Source of the DNA: CAYJHC01 sp964369805
GTDB lineage: Bacteria; Bacillota; Clostridia; Peptostreptococcales; Anaerovoracaceae
Length of the DNA: 28,470 bases
Assembly (NCBI GenBank): GCA_964369805.1
Contig: CAYJFM010000029.1
Coordinates: 1-28,470, forward strand
Direction of reading: 5' to 3'
The notes under the pieces are model-generated. The model had not been told where the DNA came from and did no database searches. It saw only the letters and a program-made list of their open reading frames with translations. The position numbers and the translations under genes are program-made. Positions 7,751 to 16,964 of this stretch are shown piece by piece; position 1 is the first letter of the stretch, and each line of letters opens with the position of its first letter.

Positions 7751-9226
7751 TTAAATATCTGTATATATAGCAATGCTTTCATTTTCTGTTATTCCAATCA
7801 CCTTTTCTCCTTTTGCCCTTAGTTCAAGTGCGTAATCAACACTCTCTTTACTAATAATTTCTCCTGGGCATATTAATGGTATTCCTGGCGGGTATGGAAT
7901 TATACTTGCACTAGCAACCTTCCCTATTGCATCTCTAATTGGAATCATCTCTTTTTTCTTACCAATCCCCTTAAACTGGTTTGCAATTGAACCTTGTACA
8001 AGAATATTTTCTTTCTCTTCAAAAACAGCATTATCTTTATACTTAACTTTTATCTCAATTAATGCATCTAGTAATTTTTCTAAATGATTTCTAGCTGTTC
8101 CTACCCCAGTCATTAACATCATAATGTTTCCTGTATAAAGCTCTGGAAAGATATTTCGTTCAATTAATTCTTTTTCTAAAATTTTTCCATCAATACCTAG
8201 GTCTACATTAATTTTTGTGTGATCAAGCCATGTGCCTTCAGCTAACTTTTCTTCACCAATAAATCTAATCTTTGCTAATTTTAGCTCATCATAAAACCAC
8301 TCTAAGTTTTCTAGCCACTCATTCATTAGTTTTTCTTTATGTTCGCCTAAAATGTCTGCATTTATGTCCAAACTTAACATTAGTATGTATGATGGACTAG
8401 TTGACTGCATCCATGCTAATTTTTCTTCTAAATCATATATATCCACTCTGTCCGAATTCACATTTAACACTGCTGTTTGAGTAAAAGACGCTAAAGTTTT
8501 ATGAGTGCTATTAATTACTATATCAGCTCCATTGGTGCAGGCTGACATTGAATTAGTTTTTCCCATCTTATCCATTAATCGAAGATGTGCTCCGTGTGCC
8601 TGGTCTACTATTAATGTTGCGTTATATTTTTCTGTTATAGACTTCAGCGCTTTTATATCACTTAATATTCCATAGTAGTTTGGGCTTGGTAATATAACAG
8701 CTTTTATATCTCCATCCTCCCTAAGAGCTTTTTCAATCTTTACAGGATCTATTCCTCCCATAATCCCATACTTCACTTCAAAATCCGGTTCTATATATAC
8801 AGGTTCTATTCCGCCAAGACTCAACGCAGAAAACACCGATTTATGGCAGTTTCTCGCAACTATTAGCTTTTCCCCAGGTGCTACACTCGTTAGAATACTT
8901 GCTATTATTCCACAGCTACTTCCATTAATTAAAATGTATGATTTATGAACATCATATAGGGTTTTATATTTTTCATTTATTTCAGCTATAACCCCTTCTG
9001 GTTGAAAAAGGTTGTCGGCCCCTTCTATTTCTGTTATGTCCATTGATGGGAGGTCCTCAGCAAAAACATTTATTCCATACTTTTCATAAAATTTATGCCC
9101 TTTATGCCCAGGCATGTGAAAAGATATACTTTCCTTTGCTTTGTGCCTTTCTAAAAAAGAAGATAAAGAAAGCGAATAATTCGCTTCCTTTACCTTTTTA
9201 TCTTCGTTGTTATTTATATTGCTCAT
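7751..9226 (-). CDS. Orn/Lys/Arg decarboxylase-family PLP enzyme (YaaO/SpeA type)
   Basis: Predicted cytosolic decarboxylase of a basic amino acid, yielding a diamine or agmatine. It belongs to the short fold-type I branch (491 residues here) that lacks the wing domain of the large inducible enzymes. Visible blocks are FHMPGHKG, GADNLFQPEG, LINGSSCGI, DQAHGAH (208-214) and the PLP lysine Lys243 in STHKTLASFTQ. The C-terminal domain has SIIPYPPGIPLICPGE, shared by the whole family. A GTG two codons upstream is possible, but AAGGTC spacing favours the ATG at 9226. Substrate (Arg, Lys or Orn) cannot be told. It lies between a PutP-type transporter and the HypE-like gene in one operon. Confidence 0.9.
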   Translation of the reverse strand: MSNINNNEDKKVKEANYSLSLSSFLERHKAKESISFHMPGHKGHKFYEKYGINVFAEDLPSMDITEIEGADNLFQPEGVIAEINEKYKTLYDVHKSYILINGSSCGIIASILTSVAPGEKLIVARNCHKSVFSALSLGGIEPVYIEPDFEVKYGIMGGIDPVKIEKALREDGDIKAVILPSPNYYGILSDIKALKSITEKYNATLIVDQAHGAHLRLMDKMGKTNSMSACTNGADIVINSTHKTLASFTQTAVLNVNSDRVDIYDLEEKLAWMQSTSPSYILMLSLDINADILGEHKEKLMNEWLENLEWFYDELKLAKIRFIGEEKLAEGTWLDHTKINVDLGIDGKILEKELIERNIFPELYTGNIMMLMTGVGTARNHLEKLLDALIEIKVKYKDNAVFEEKENILVQGSIANQFKGIGKKKEMIPIRDAIGKVASASIIPYPPGIPLICPGEIISKESVDYALELRAKGEKVIGITENESIAIYTDI

Positions 9227-9260
9227 TTTCACTTGACCTTTTTAAATAATAATATACACA

Positions 9261-10727
9261 TTAAATTTGTGCTTTTCCTACTTCGTCAAACTCTTCCATC
9301 ATTTCCTTGCTTGCTTTTGTTGTAAGAGAACCTAAAACAATTACTATTGACCCTGCAATAAACCCTGGAATAATTTCATAGACATCAAATATGCCTCCCT
9401 CACATAGGTACCAAATCATATCTACAATGCCACCAACTGTCATTCCTAGTATAGCACCAGTTAATGTCATTCGTTTCCAAAATAGTGAGAACAAAATCAG
9501 AGGCCCAAAGGCAGCTCCAAAACCGCCCCATGCGAATGCAACAAGCCCAAACACTGAGCTTTCAGGGTTTATAGCAAGTATTATTCCTGCTATCGTTACC
9601 CCCACAACAGTTAGTCTACTTATCCAAACTAATTTTTTCTCATCTTCAATTTTAAATACTATTGCGAAAATATCTTTTGAGACTGATGATGCTGCAACCA
9701 GAAGCTGTGAACTTGCAGTACTCATAATAGCTGCCAGAATTGCAATTAGCAACACTCCTGCTACCACTGGGTGGAATAAGTAATTAATCATTTCCATATA
9801 AACAGTTTCACCGTCAGCTAAGTCTGGTAATAGGGCTTTTCCAATAACTCCCACGAATACTGCCGTAACTAAAGTTATAATTACCCACACCATAGCAATT
9901 ACCCTTGATTTTTTAATCATATCTGATGATTCAATCGCCATAAACCTACTCAGAATATGCGGTTGCCCAAAATAACCAAGTCCCCATGCAAGTGATGATG
10001 CTAAGAGCATTGTGTTTATATTCCCAGAAACTTCTGGAAGTAGTCCTAAACTTTCTGTTGTTAGGTTTGAAAGCCTTACCGTAAGTTCTTCCCAACCTCC
10101 CATAGATATCACTGCTACGATTGGAACTATTATCAATGCAAAGAACATAATCGTCCCTTGGATAGTGTCAGTCCAACATACAGCTGAGAACCCTCCAAGT
10201 GCTGTATACAGCAAAATAATGCCTGCTCCAATTAATAGGCCCCAAGTATAGTCAATTCCAAAAATAGTATTAAACAGCTTTCCTCCCGCTGCAAATTGTG
10301 ATGCTGAGTACACCAAGAAAAATATTACTATAAATATTGAAGAGATAACTTTTAGTATGTGTTTTTTATCCCTAAATCTTTTTTCAAAAAAATCAGGAAT
10401 TGTTAGTGAATCTCCTGCCACCTCTGTATATTTTCTTAATCGCTTTGCTACAAAGAGCCAGTTAAGATAAGTTCCTAAGACTAGTCCAATTGCAGTCCAA
10501 ATAGCTTCAGATGTTCCACCATATATTAAATATGCTGTTCCTGGCAGTCCTATCAATAACCATCCGCTCATATCAGAGGCCTGCGCTGACATTGCCGTTA
10601 CCCAGCTATTTAGCTTTCTACCACCAAGAATATAATCCGACATGCTATCTGTTTTATTATAAAATTTTGCTCCAATGAAAACCATTATTCCCAAGTAAAG
10701 TATAAATATTATTGCTATAGTTATCAT
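9261..10727 (-). CDS. putP: Sodium/proline symporter, SSF family
   Basis: An integral membrane Na+/solute symporter of 488 residues with about 13 hydrophobic segments. The N-terminal block GGRKLNSWVTAMSAQASDMSGWLLIGLPGTAY is that of PutP, including the Ser and Asp region used for sodium and proline. The conserved SSF blocks ALGGFSAVCWTD, GYFGQPHILSRFMA and IMSTASSQLLVAASSVSKDI follow. Proline is the likely substrate by similarity. The ATG at 10727 shares its A with the serS stop (TAATG), so translation is probably coupled. An AAAGGA inside the serS end serves as ribosome binding site. It is not next to putA or proline catabolic genes, so it may support osmoprotection or amino acid uptake for the neighbouring enzymes. 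Confidence 0.93.
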   Translation of the reverse strand: MITIAIIFILYLGIMVFIGAKFYNKTDSMSDYILGGRKLNSWVTAMSAQASDMSGWLLIGLPGTAYLIYGGTSEAIWTAIGLVLGTYLNWLFVAKRLRKYTEVAGDSLTIPDFFEKRFRDKKHILKVISSIFIVIFFLVYSASQFAAGGKLFNTIFGIDYTWGLLIGAGIILLYTALGGFSAVCWTDTIQGTIMFFALIIVPIVAVISMGGWEELTVRLSNLTTESLGLLPEVSGNINTMLLASSLAWGLGYFGQPHILSRFMAIESSDMIKKSRVIAMVWVIITLVTAVFVGVIGKALLPDLADGETVYMEMINYLFHPVVAGVLLIAILAAIMSTASSQLLVAASSVSKDIFAIVFKIEDEKKLVWISRLTVVGVTIAGIILAINPESSVFGLVAFAWGGFGAAFGPLILFSLFWKRMTLTGAILGMTVGGIVDMIWYLCEGGIFDVYEIIPGFIAGSIVIVLGSLTTKASKEMMEEFDEVGKAQI

Positions 10728-12004
10728 TATTTTTTAATCCTTTCAGTACCACCCATGTATGGCACTAATGCTTCTGGTATCGTTACACTTCCATCATCAT
10801 TTTGACAGTTTTCTAGTATTGCCGCAACTGTTCTTCCAACTGCTAAACCTGATCCATTTAAGGTATGCACAAATTCAGGTTTTCCTTTTTCCTTAGGTCT
10901 AAATCTAATATTTGCCCTTCTTGCTTGGAAACTCTCAAAATTACTACAAGATGAAATTTCTACATATCTTCCATAGCTTGGCATCCAAACTTCAATATCA
11001 TATGTTTTTGCTGATGAGAACCCTAAATCACCAGTGCTTAGTATTACCACTCTATAAGGTAGGTTTAATCTCTTTAAGACCTCCTCTGCCGCCATTGTCA
11101 ATGTTTCTAGTTCTTCCATTGAGTCTTCTGGCTTAACAAACTTCACTAGCTCAACCTTGTTGAACTGATGCTGCCTAATCAGTCCTCTTGTATCTTTTCC
11201 TGCTGAGCCTGCTTCTTTTCTAAAACAAGGCGTATAAGCAGTGTAATATATTGGAAGCTCTTTTTCTTCCAGTATTTCTTCCATATGAAGGTTAGTTACA
11301 GGAACTTCTGCTGTTGGTACTAGGAAAAAATCCTTTGCTGGTACATGAAACATATCATCTTCAAACTTTGGAAGCTGCCCTGTTCCTGTCATTGCGTCCC
11401 TATTCACCATAAAAGGTGTTAACATTTCTGTAAAGTTATGCTCACCTGTATGTAGATCTAACATGAAGTTAATAACTGCTCTTTCTAGCCTAGCTCCTAG
11501 CCCTTTGTATACTGTAAACCTTGTTCCAGCTACTTTTGCGCCTCTCTCAAAGTCAAGAATGTCTAAATCTTGTCCTACTTCCCAGTGTGGTTTAGCTTCA
11601 AATTCAAAACTCCTTGGTGTTCCAATTTTTCTCATTTCTATATTGTCTGAGTCATCTGTCCCATAAGGCACATTTTCATCTGGGGTGTTTGGTATACCAA
11701 GAATAATTTCTCTAAGCTCTCCTTCAATTTCTGCTACTGCTTTATCTAATTCCTTAATTTCTTCTGAAAGTTTTTTCATTTCTGCCATAACATCAGCAGT
11801 GTCTTTTCCTTCTTTTTTTAATATTGGAATTTGCTTTGAAACCTTCCCTTGGGTAGCCTTCATTTGTTCTACATTAACTAAGATTTCCCTTCTTCTTTTA
11901 TCAAGCTCTATCACTTGATTAATATTGAAATCTCCATTTCCTCTTCTTTCTACAGCTGCCTTCACGTTTTCAAAGTCTTCTCTTATTCTTTTTATATCTA
12001 GCAT
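10727..12004 (-). CDS. serS: Seryl-tRNA synthetase
   Basis: Charges tRNA-Ser (and tRNA-Sec where present) with serine in the cytosol. The 425-residue class II enzyme has the N-terminal tRNA-binding coiled coil (about residues 25-100, rich in E/K/L/I heptads). Motif 2 is FRKEAGSAGKDTRGLIRQHQF and motif 3 is NGSGLAVGRTVAAILE. TAEVPVTN, the serine-binding TxE motif, is present. It starts 17 bases after the glutamine synthetase stop with no room for its own T-box leader, which is unusual because clostridial serS is often T-box controlled. Its stop overlaps the putP start by one base. Identity is secure. Confidence 0.97.
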   Translation of the reverse strand: MLDIKRIREDFENVKAAVERRGNGDFNINQVIELDKRRREILVNVEQMKATQGKVSKQIPILKKEGKDTADVMAEMKKLSEEIKELDKAVAEIEGELREIILGIPNTPDENVPYGTDDSDNIEMRKIGTPRSFEFEAKPHWEVGQDLDILDFERGAKVAGTRFTVYKGLGARLERAVINFMLDLHTGEHNFTEMLTPFMVNRDAMTGTGQLPKFEDDMFHVPAKDFFLVPTAEVPVTNLHMEEILEEKELPIYYTAYTPCFRKEAGSAGKDTRGLIRQHQFNKVELVKFVKPEDSMEELETLTMAAEEVLKRLNLPYRVVILSTGDLGFSSAKTYDIEVWMPSYGRYVEISSCSNFESFQARRANIRFRPKEKGKPEFVHTLNGSGLAVGRTVAAILENCQNDDGSVTIPEALVPYMGGTERIKK

Positions 12005-12021
12005 TCTTTCCTCTTTTCTAC

Positions 12022-13950
12022 TTAAAATAGGTTTTTCTTATATGTTGTGTATAGATGTCTAAGGTTGTGTACTTCCTTTTGCATTTCAATTTGTAAGTCA
12101 GATGCTGTGTCATAGTCACTTTCTTCTATTGCTATAGATATTCTTGTGAGCAAGCATTTACTATCAATTGTATCTCTTCCCAGATATTCTCTTATCTTGG
12201 CAATTTTTTCCCATTGAATATCATCATAGCTATTTCCAGTTTCAGGAGTATGACTTTTTTTCGCTCTTCTTACAAGGTCCATAGTGTTAGGAACTATTCT
12301 CTTTTGTAACTCCATTGCCCATTGTTGAACAACTGCTTCTTTATATGATTCGATTATTTTTTCATCCTTAACTCCTCCAGTTTCATATATTTTTAATTTT
12401 TCTTTATGGGTTTCTAGTCCTTTTAAGTTTTCCCAAACTGTTATAGGAGTTTTGCCAAAGAAGTCATTTCTTTCCTGATCGTTGTATGCTTCAAACACGT
12501 CTTCTTCACTTCTATATTGTCTAGATGTATCCAAGTAGAAATCCTCTTCGCCTCTCTTCTTAGAAATTGAAACTTCCAATTCCTTTGAAGTTTTTTGATT
12601 TGAAAGTGCTGCCTTAATTCCATCTAGCATTGCCATATATGCTGATGCTATTACCAAGTAAGTGTTACTTCTAGGATTTGGCGCTCTTAACTCAAATCTT
12701 GTTCCAAGTGGGTTTTTTAATTCCCGTACAAGTCCTACTAATATAGTTCTATTTCTAGAAGCCAGTTCAGGGCTATGTCCAAGTGAAGTTACGACACATA
12801 CAGGGGCTTCAAAGCCTGGCTTAAGCCTATCAAAGGCGTCGTTTGTCCCTGAAATAAACGGATTTACTACTTCATAGTTATGAAGTAGCCCCATTAAAGC
12901 TCCAAAGCCAATTGGATTTAAAAAGTCTTCAGTCATATCTTTTGGATTAAACAAATTAATTACTTTTCCATTTTTCAGCCTTGCTGCCACACCTAAATGT
13001 GTGTGTTCTCCGTTTCCTGCAACACCTGGTATTGGTTTTGCTGAAAAAATCACATCTAATCCATACAGTCTAAATACATCTCTAATTAAATATTTCACCT
13101 GCATTTCATTGTCAGCAGCCTGCATAGCCTCTGCATATTTCCAGTCTATTTCTAGTTGTTCCATTACATGTTCATAGTGACCAGCACTTCCTAGCTTAGC
13201 TCTTGCTCCACCTACTTCTTTATGCCCCATTTCAACTTCAAATCCAAATTTATCTAGGAACATAATTGATTTTTCTAAAGCTGTTCTAACTGGGCCAATA
13301 GTTCTTTTCCAGTATTGTTCTTTTAATACTTGAGCAGTTGAAAGTTCATCACCCATAGCGTCTTCTTCAGGAGTCTTAACCCAAAACTCTAGTTCTGTTG
13401 CACTAGTCAAAAGAATTTCTTCAATATCATCTGCTGAATCTAAATCCATGTTTTCTAATACATATGGATTTTCTTTAATAGTTAACAAAAGTTCATTTTT
13501 GAAAGTATTTATAGCATCTCTCAAAACAACCCTAGCTCCAACATCTAACACGTCATTATGTTTTAGGAAAGATGGTATTCTTAATGTTCCCACTGGTAAT
13601 CTTGTATCTCTATCAATATGCTTTAAGTTGTAGTCTACATACCAATTAACTGATAAATCTGGAATAATATCCACCTTAGCATCATTTAATGTTGCAATTA
13701 CAGGAAGTACAACGCTTGATCCATCTGTCTGCACACCATCCCTAAAGAACTTTTCCATATCTTCTATAAATGCATCTGTAGGAATTTTCTCATCTGTATC
13801 TAGTCCACCTATATCAATCCCTACTAAGGAGACAAATTTTACTTCAGGATGACTCCTCAAGATTTGCTCTATTGCTTTTGGGTTATGGTCTTCTGGCTTA
13901 ATACAAAATAACATTTCATTAATGTCATAATCAAATAATGCGTTTTTCAC
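12022..13950 (-). CDS. Glutamine synthetase, long (~640-residue) variant
   Basis: Forms glutamine from glutamate, ammonia and ATP. The 642-residue chain is longer than type I (about 450) and shorter than type III (about 720). The N-terminal beta-grasp block has VQTDGSSVVLP (DGSS 76-79). The catalytic core shows ATELEFWVK, VEMGHKEVGGARAKLGSAGHYEHVMEQLEIDW, GVAGNGEHTHLGVA (metal and glutamate site, in place of the GSGxHxH of type I) and LRAPNPRSNTYL. The last ~190 residues are a helical extension. The start is GTG at 13950 after AAGGAAGG. No adenylylation tyrosine loop is recognisable. A strong hairpin lies between it and the upstream UPF0182 gene; serS follows directly. Function could instead be a GS-like ligase with another amine, but glutamine synthetase is most likely. 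Confidence 0.85.
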   Translation of the reverse strand: MKNALFDYDINEMLFCIKPEDHNPKAIEQILRSHPEVKFVSLVGIDIGGLDTDEKIPTDAFIEDMEKFFRDGVQTDGSSVVLPVIATLNDAKVDIIPDLSVNWYVDYNLKHIDRDTRLPVGTLRIPSFLKHNDVLDVGARVVLRDAINTFKNELLLTIKENPYVLENMDLDSADDIEEILLTSATELEFWVKTPEEDAMGDELSTAQVLKEQYWKRTIGPVRTALEKSIMFLDKFGFEVEMGHKEVGGARAKLGSAGHYEHVMEQLEIDWKYAEAMQAADNEMQVKYLIRDVFRLYGLDVIFSAKPIPGVAGNGEHTHLGVAARLKNGKVINLFNPKDMTEDFLNPIGFGALMGLLHNYEVVNPFISGTNDAFDRLKPGFEAPVCVVTSLGHSPELASRNRTILVGLVRELKNPLGTRFELRAPNPRSNTYLVIASAYMAMLDGIKAALSNQKTSKELEVSISKKRGEEDFYLDTSRQYRSEEDVFEAYNDQERNDFFGKTPITVWENLKGLETHKEKLKIYETGGVKDEKIIESYKEAVVQQWAMELQKRIVPNTMDLVRRAKKSHTPETGNSYDDIQWEKIAKIREYLGRDTIDSKCLLTRISIAIEESDYDTASDLQIEMQKEVHNLRHLYTTYKKNLF

Positions 13951-13971
13951 TTTTCCTTCCTTCCTTAATCA

Positions 13972-14007
13972 ACTTATGAGGCCTATTTTACTAGGCCTCA
14001 TATAAGT
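13972..14007 (-). other. Strong hairpin between UPF0182 gene and glutamine synthetase
   Basis: ATGAGGCCTA pairs with TAGGCCTCAT (10 bp), extended by ACTT/AAGT across a 2-base bulge, with a 6-base loop. On neither strand is it followed by a run of T, so it is not a textbook terminator. It lies about 30 bases after the UPF0182 stop and about 20 before the glutamine synthetase start. It could be a leaky terminator, an RNA-stability element that separates expression of the two halves of the gene run, or a protein-binding site. Confidence 0.6.
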
Positions 14008-14035
14008 ATGACTTATTAAATTAAACTTACTAGCC

Positions 14036-16945
14036 TTATTTTGCTAAATCTTCAAGATAGTCTGAAACATCTTGCATATGCTCCCCATATGCATCCCAGT
14101 CTCCAGTGCCTGCTGCTGTTTGTGCTGCTTCAAAAGCATCCGAAATTAGTGCTATTAACTCTTCTGTTGTGTTTCCTTCATCTTCTGATGATGTTGTTTC
14201 ACTTGGAGTAGTAGCCTGTCCACCTTCACCAAATAGCGATGCTAAGGCTTCATCCAAGGTTTCTTCGTATGCAATTTTATCATCATAAACTACAATTACC
14301 CTTCTTACCTCTGGTATACTTGAGTTTGCCGCTTCAAGGTAAACTGGCTCTACATAAATCAAAGATTCTTCCACAGGTATAACAAACATGTTACCTCTTG
14401 TATATGAAAGTCCTGATGACTCCCAAAGTGAGAAGTCTTTTGAAATTGTGCCATCCTGTGTTATCTTTGCTTCAATCTGCAGAGGTCCATCTACAGCTTC
14501 ACCCTTTGGTAACTGGAACAATACCAGTTCTCCATAAGCCTCTCCATCGTTTCTTGCCATTAGTAGTGCGGTCATATTATTCTTATCTTTTGGTGAATAT
14601 GGAATTGAATTTACAAATTCAGCTTCGTCTTCACCTGGGATTTTTAATATGTAGTAATTTGAAGACATCGGAGCTTCTTCACTTGTACCGTAAATTTCTT
14701 TCGAAATATCCCAAATATCTTCATTTTGATAGAATACAGTAACATCTTCCATGTGGTATCTTTTATATACTTCCGCTTGAATATCTAACATTTCTGCTGG
14801 GTATCTCAAGTGAGATTGTAATCCTTCTGGCATTTCATCTCCATTTTTGAACAAGTCTGGATATATTGATTGAAGTGTCATTGCAATTGGGTCTTCTTTG
14901 TCTACAATATAGTAATTTACATCCCCATTATATGCGTCAACTACTACTTTGATTGAGTTTCTAATATAATTTGTAGCTCCAGCATTTTCAGTATCATATG
15001 GTTGTGAGTAAGGATATTTATCGCTTGTCGTATATGCATCAATTATCCAATATAGCTTTCCTTCATCAACTACCATATATGGATCATTTTCATATTGGAG
15101 ATATGGCATAATTTTATTTACTCTCTCCATAATATTCTTATTGACTATTATTTTTGAAGTGCTTGTAATGTTTGATGAAACTAATAAGTTCAAACTTCTC
15201 TCTTCAATTGCAAACATGATTCTATTTAATAGAGTCATCTTTATTCCTGCACTACCTTCATATTCAGTATACTGGTTTGTATCTCCATCTGGGTAGTCAA
15301 ATTCTGTTTCATTTGTTCCAACAACGCTATAGTTGTTACTCAGTTCGCCAAAATATATCTCTGGTCTTGTTATTTCAATCTCCGGAGCTGTCGATACTGG
15401 TGGTATGCTATCAACTATCATATTAGGCTGCCCGCTAGCTGTAACCTCATTTACTCTTGACATTACAATACCATATCCATGGGTATATTTGATATGTCTA
15501 TTTAGCCAAGTGTCTGTAACTTTATCTTCATCAATCTCTCTAGTTGATAAGAATGTCTGGGTGTACTCTCCATCTATTGTATACCTATCAACGTCAACAT
15601 CGTTAAATGTATAGTATGGCCTAATACTCTGTGTTTGGTTATAGAATTGCTTAGCTGGCGTATAATCATTAATTCTGATGTTATCTATAGTTTCAGAATT
15701 GTTAGCTATATCTTCACTAGTCAATGTATTATCTGCACTAAATGGCTTAATTGTAACTTCTTGAAGATCATATGCACTTTGCGTAAATTCGATATTATAC
15801 TCAAGATACTCGGATTCTTTGCTGATTTCATCTGGAGTTACAATTAATTTCTGTACTCCTACTTCAGCTCCCATTCCAACTACACCTGTTACAACCATTA
15901 ATAAGAATGTAACCACTATTGGTTTTAATCTATTTTTCTTGACTGAAATTATTACAGCAACTACCCCTACTAAGGCTAATCCAATTAGCACTCTATACAT
16001 CCATAGTGTTACATTTGCATCAGTGTAACCCGCACCATATACAGTCCCATTTGATCCAAGTAGTAATGAGAATTGTCTAAGGAAGAAATTTGCACCTAAC
16101 ATCAAGAAGAATAATGCTCCTAGCACTCCAACTTGTACTTTTGCAATTTCTAAAACTCCATTAATTATACTTTCTTGGCCTGTGCTTGATGGTTTTCTTT
16201 GTGGTCCTTTTCCAGTCATACCTTCAAAGAACTTTCCTACAACGCTACCAAGTGGTGAGTTTTCAAATGGGTTCTTTGCTTTTTCTTCTTTAAAGTCGCT
16301 GCCTGAAAATGTTTCTTCCTCTTCATCAAAAGGTGTTGATTGAGTCGAAGTTTCTGGTTTTCCAAATGACATTAGTATTATATAGTACACTACAGTCATC
16401 AATACATATATTCCTATAAATACTATCATTAAATTATTTAACTGTGCCCAGAAATCTAATTGGAATACGTAAAATGATATATCTAGATTGAAAATTGGGT
16501 CATCTGTTCCAAAGTCCGAACTATTTAAGACTTGTAATAATTGAAACCACAGTGATCTTGTAAATATCACTGATACAACTAGACCTGCCACTGCTGAAAC
16601 AACCCATGTAATCTTATTGATTTTTCTTTTATCATCTTTGCTAATTTCAGAGGCCAACTTTTTGCAATAACCTCTTTTTAAAGTTTTTAAGTATATATAC
16701 GATAGTATTAAGACTACTGCGAATGTAGGAATTCCTATCTGCAACATCGCAACTAGTTTTGTAAAGAATACACTTACATATCCAAGTTCATTAAACCAAA
16801 GATAGTCAGTTATTACTCCAATAAGTGCTACAAAGATAACACCAATTAACAACACTGCTGCAATTATCCATTGCACCATAGCTACTTTTTTTGATTTATC
16901 TACCGTCCCATCCTCGTTCGTCTTCTTCCCTTTATTCCCAAACAT
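14036..16945 (-). CDS. UPF0182 family membrane protein
   Basis: A 969-residue member of UPF0182 (COG1615), whose function is unknown. Seven hydrophobic segments lie in the first 365 residues (about 22-46, 66-88, 113-128, 170-194, 268-286, 313-335, 343-362). A polar, acidic linker of some 70 residues sits between the fourth and fifth. A large soluble domain (about 370-900) follows, probably outside the membrane, with the family blocks YGYGIV-like THGYGIVMSRVNEV, PIVPS-like DSIPPVST and PEIYFGEL. The end is a Ser/Thr/Glu-rich stretch followed by a short helical segment (EELIALISDAFEAAQTAA) typical of the family. The ATG at 16945 has GGAGG six bases before it and lies 19 bases after the zinc-ribbon gene stop, indicating one operon. 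Confidence 0.9.
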   Translation of the reverse strand: MFGNKGKKTNEDGTVDKSKKVAMVQWIIAAVLLIGVIFVALIGVITDYLWFNELGYVSVFFTKLVAMLQIGIPTFAVVLILSYIYLKTLKRGYCKKLASEISKDDKRKINKITWVVSAVAGLVVSVIFTRSLWFQLLQVLNSSDFGTDDPIFNLDISFYVFQLDFWAQLNNLMIVFIGIYVLMTVVYYIILMSFGKPETSTQSTPFDEEEETFSGSDFKEEKAKNPFENSPLGSVVGKFFEGMTGKGPQRKPSSTGQESIINGVLEIAKVQVGVLGALFFLMLGANFFLRQFSLLLGSNGTVYGAGYTDANVTLWMYRVLIGLALVGVVAVIISVKKNRLKPIVVTFLLMVVTGVVGMGAEVGVQKLIVTPDEISKESEYLEYNIEFTQSAYDLQEVTIKPFSADNTLTSEDIANNSETIDNIRINDYTPAKQFYNQTQSIRPYYTFNDVDVDRYTIDGEYTQTFLSTREIDEDKVTDTWLNRHIKYTHGYGIVMSRVNEVTASGQPNMIVDSIPPVSTAPEIEITRPEIYFGELSNNYSVVGTNETEFDYPDGDTNQYTEYEGSAGIKMTLLNRIMFAIEERSLNLLVSSNITSTSKIIVNKNIMERVNKIMPYLQYENDPYMVVDEGKLYWIIDAYTTSDKYPYSQPYDTENAGATNYIRNSIKVVVDAYNGDVNYYIVDKEDPIAMTLQSIYPDLFKNGDEMPEGLQSHLRYPAEMLDIQAEVYKRYHMEDVTVFYQNEDIWDISKEIYGTSEEAPMSSNYYILKIPGEDEAEFVNSIPYSPKDKNNMTALLMARNDGEAYGELVLFQLPKGEAVDGPLQIEAKITQDGTISKDFSLWESSGLSYTRGNMFVIPVEESLIYVEPVYLEAANSSIPEVRRVIVVYDDKIAYEETLDEALASLFGEGGQATTPSETTSSEDEGNTTEELIALISDAFEAAQTAAGTGDWDAYGEHMQDVSDYLEDLAK

Positions 16946-16964
16946 ACTCTACCTCCTATAATTA

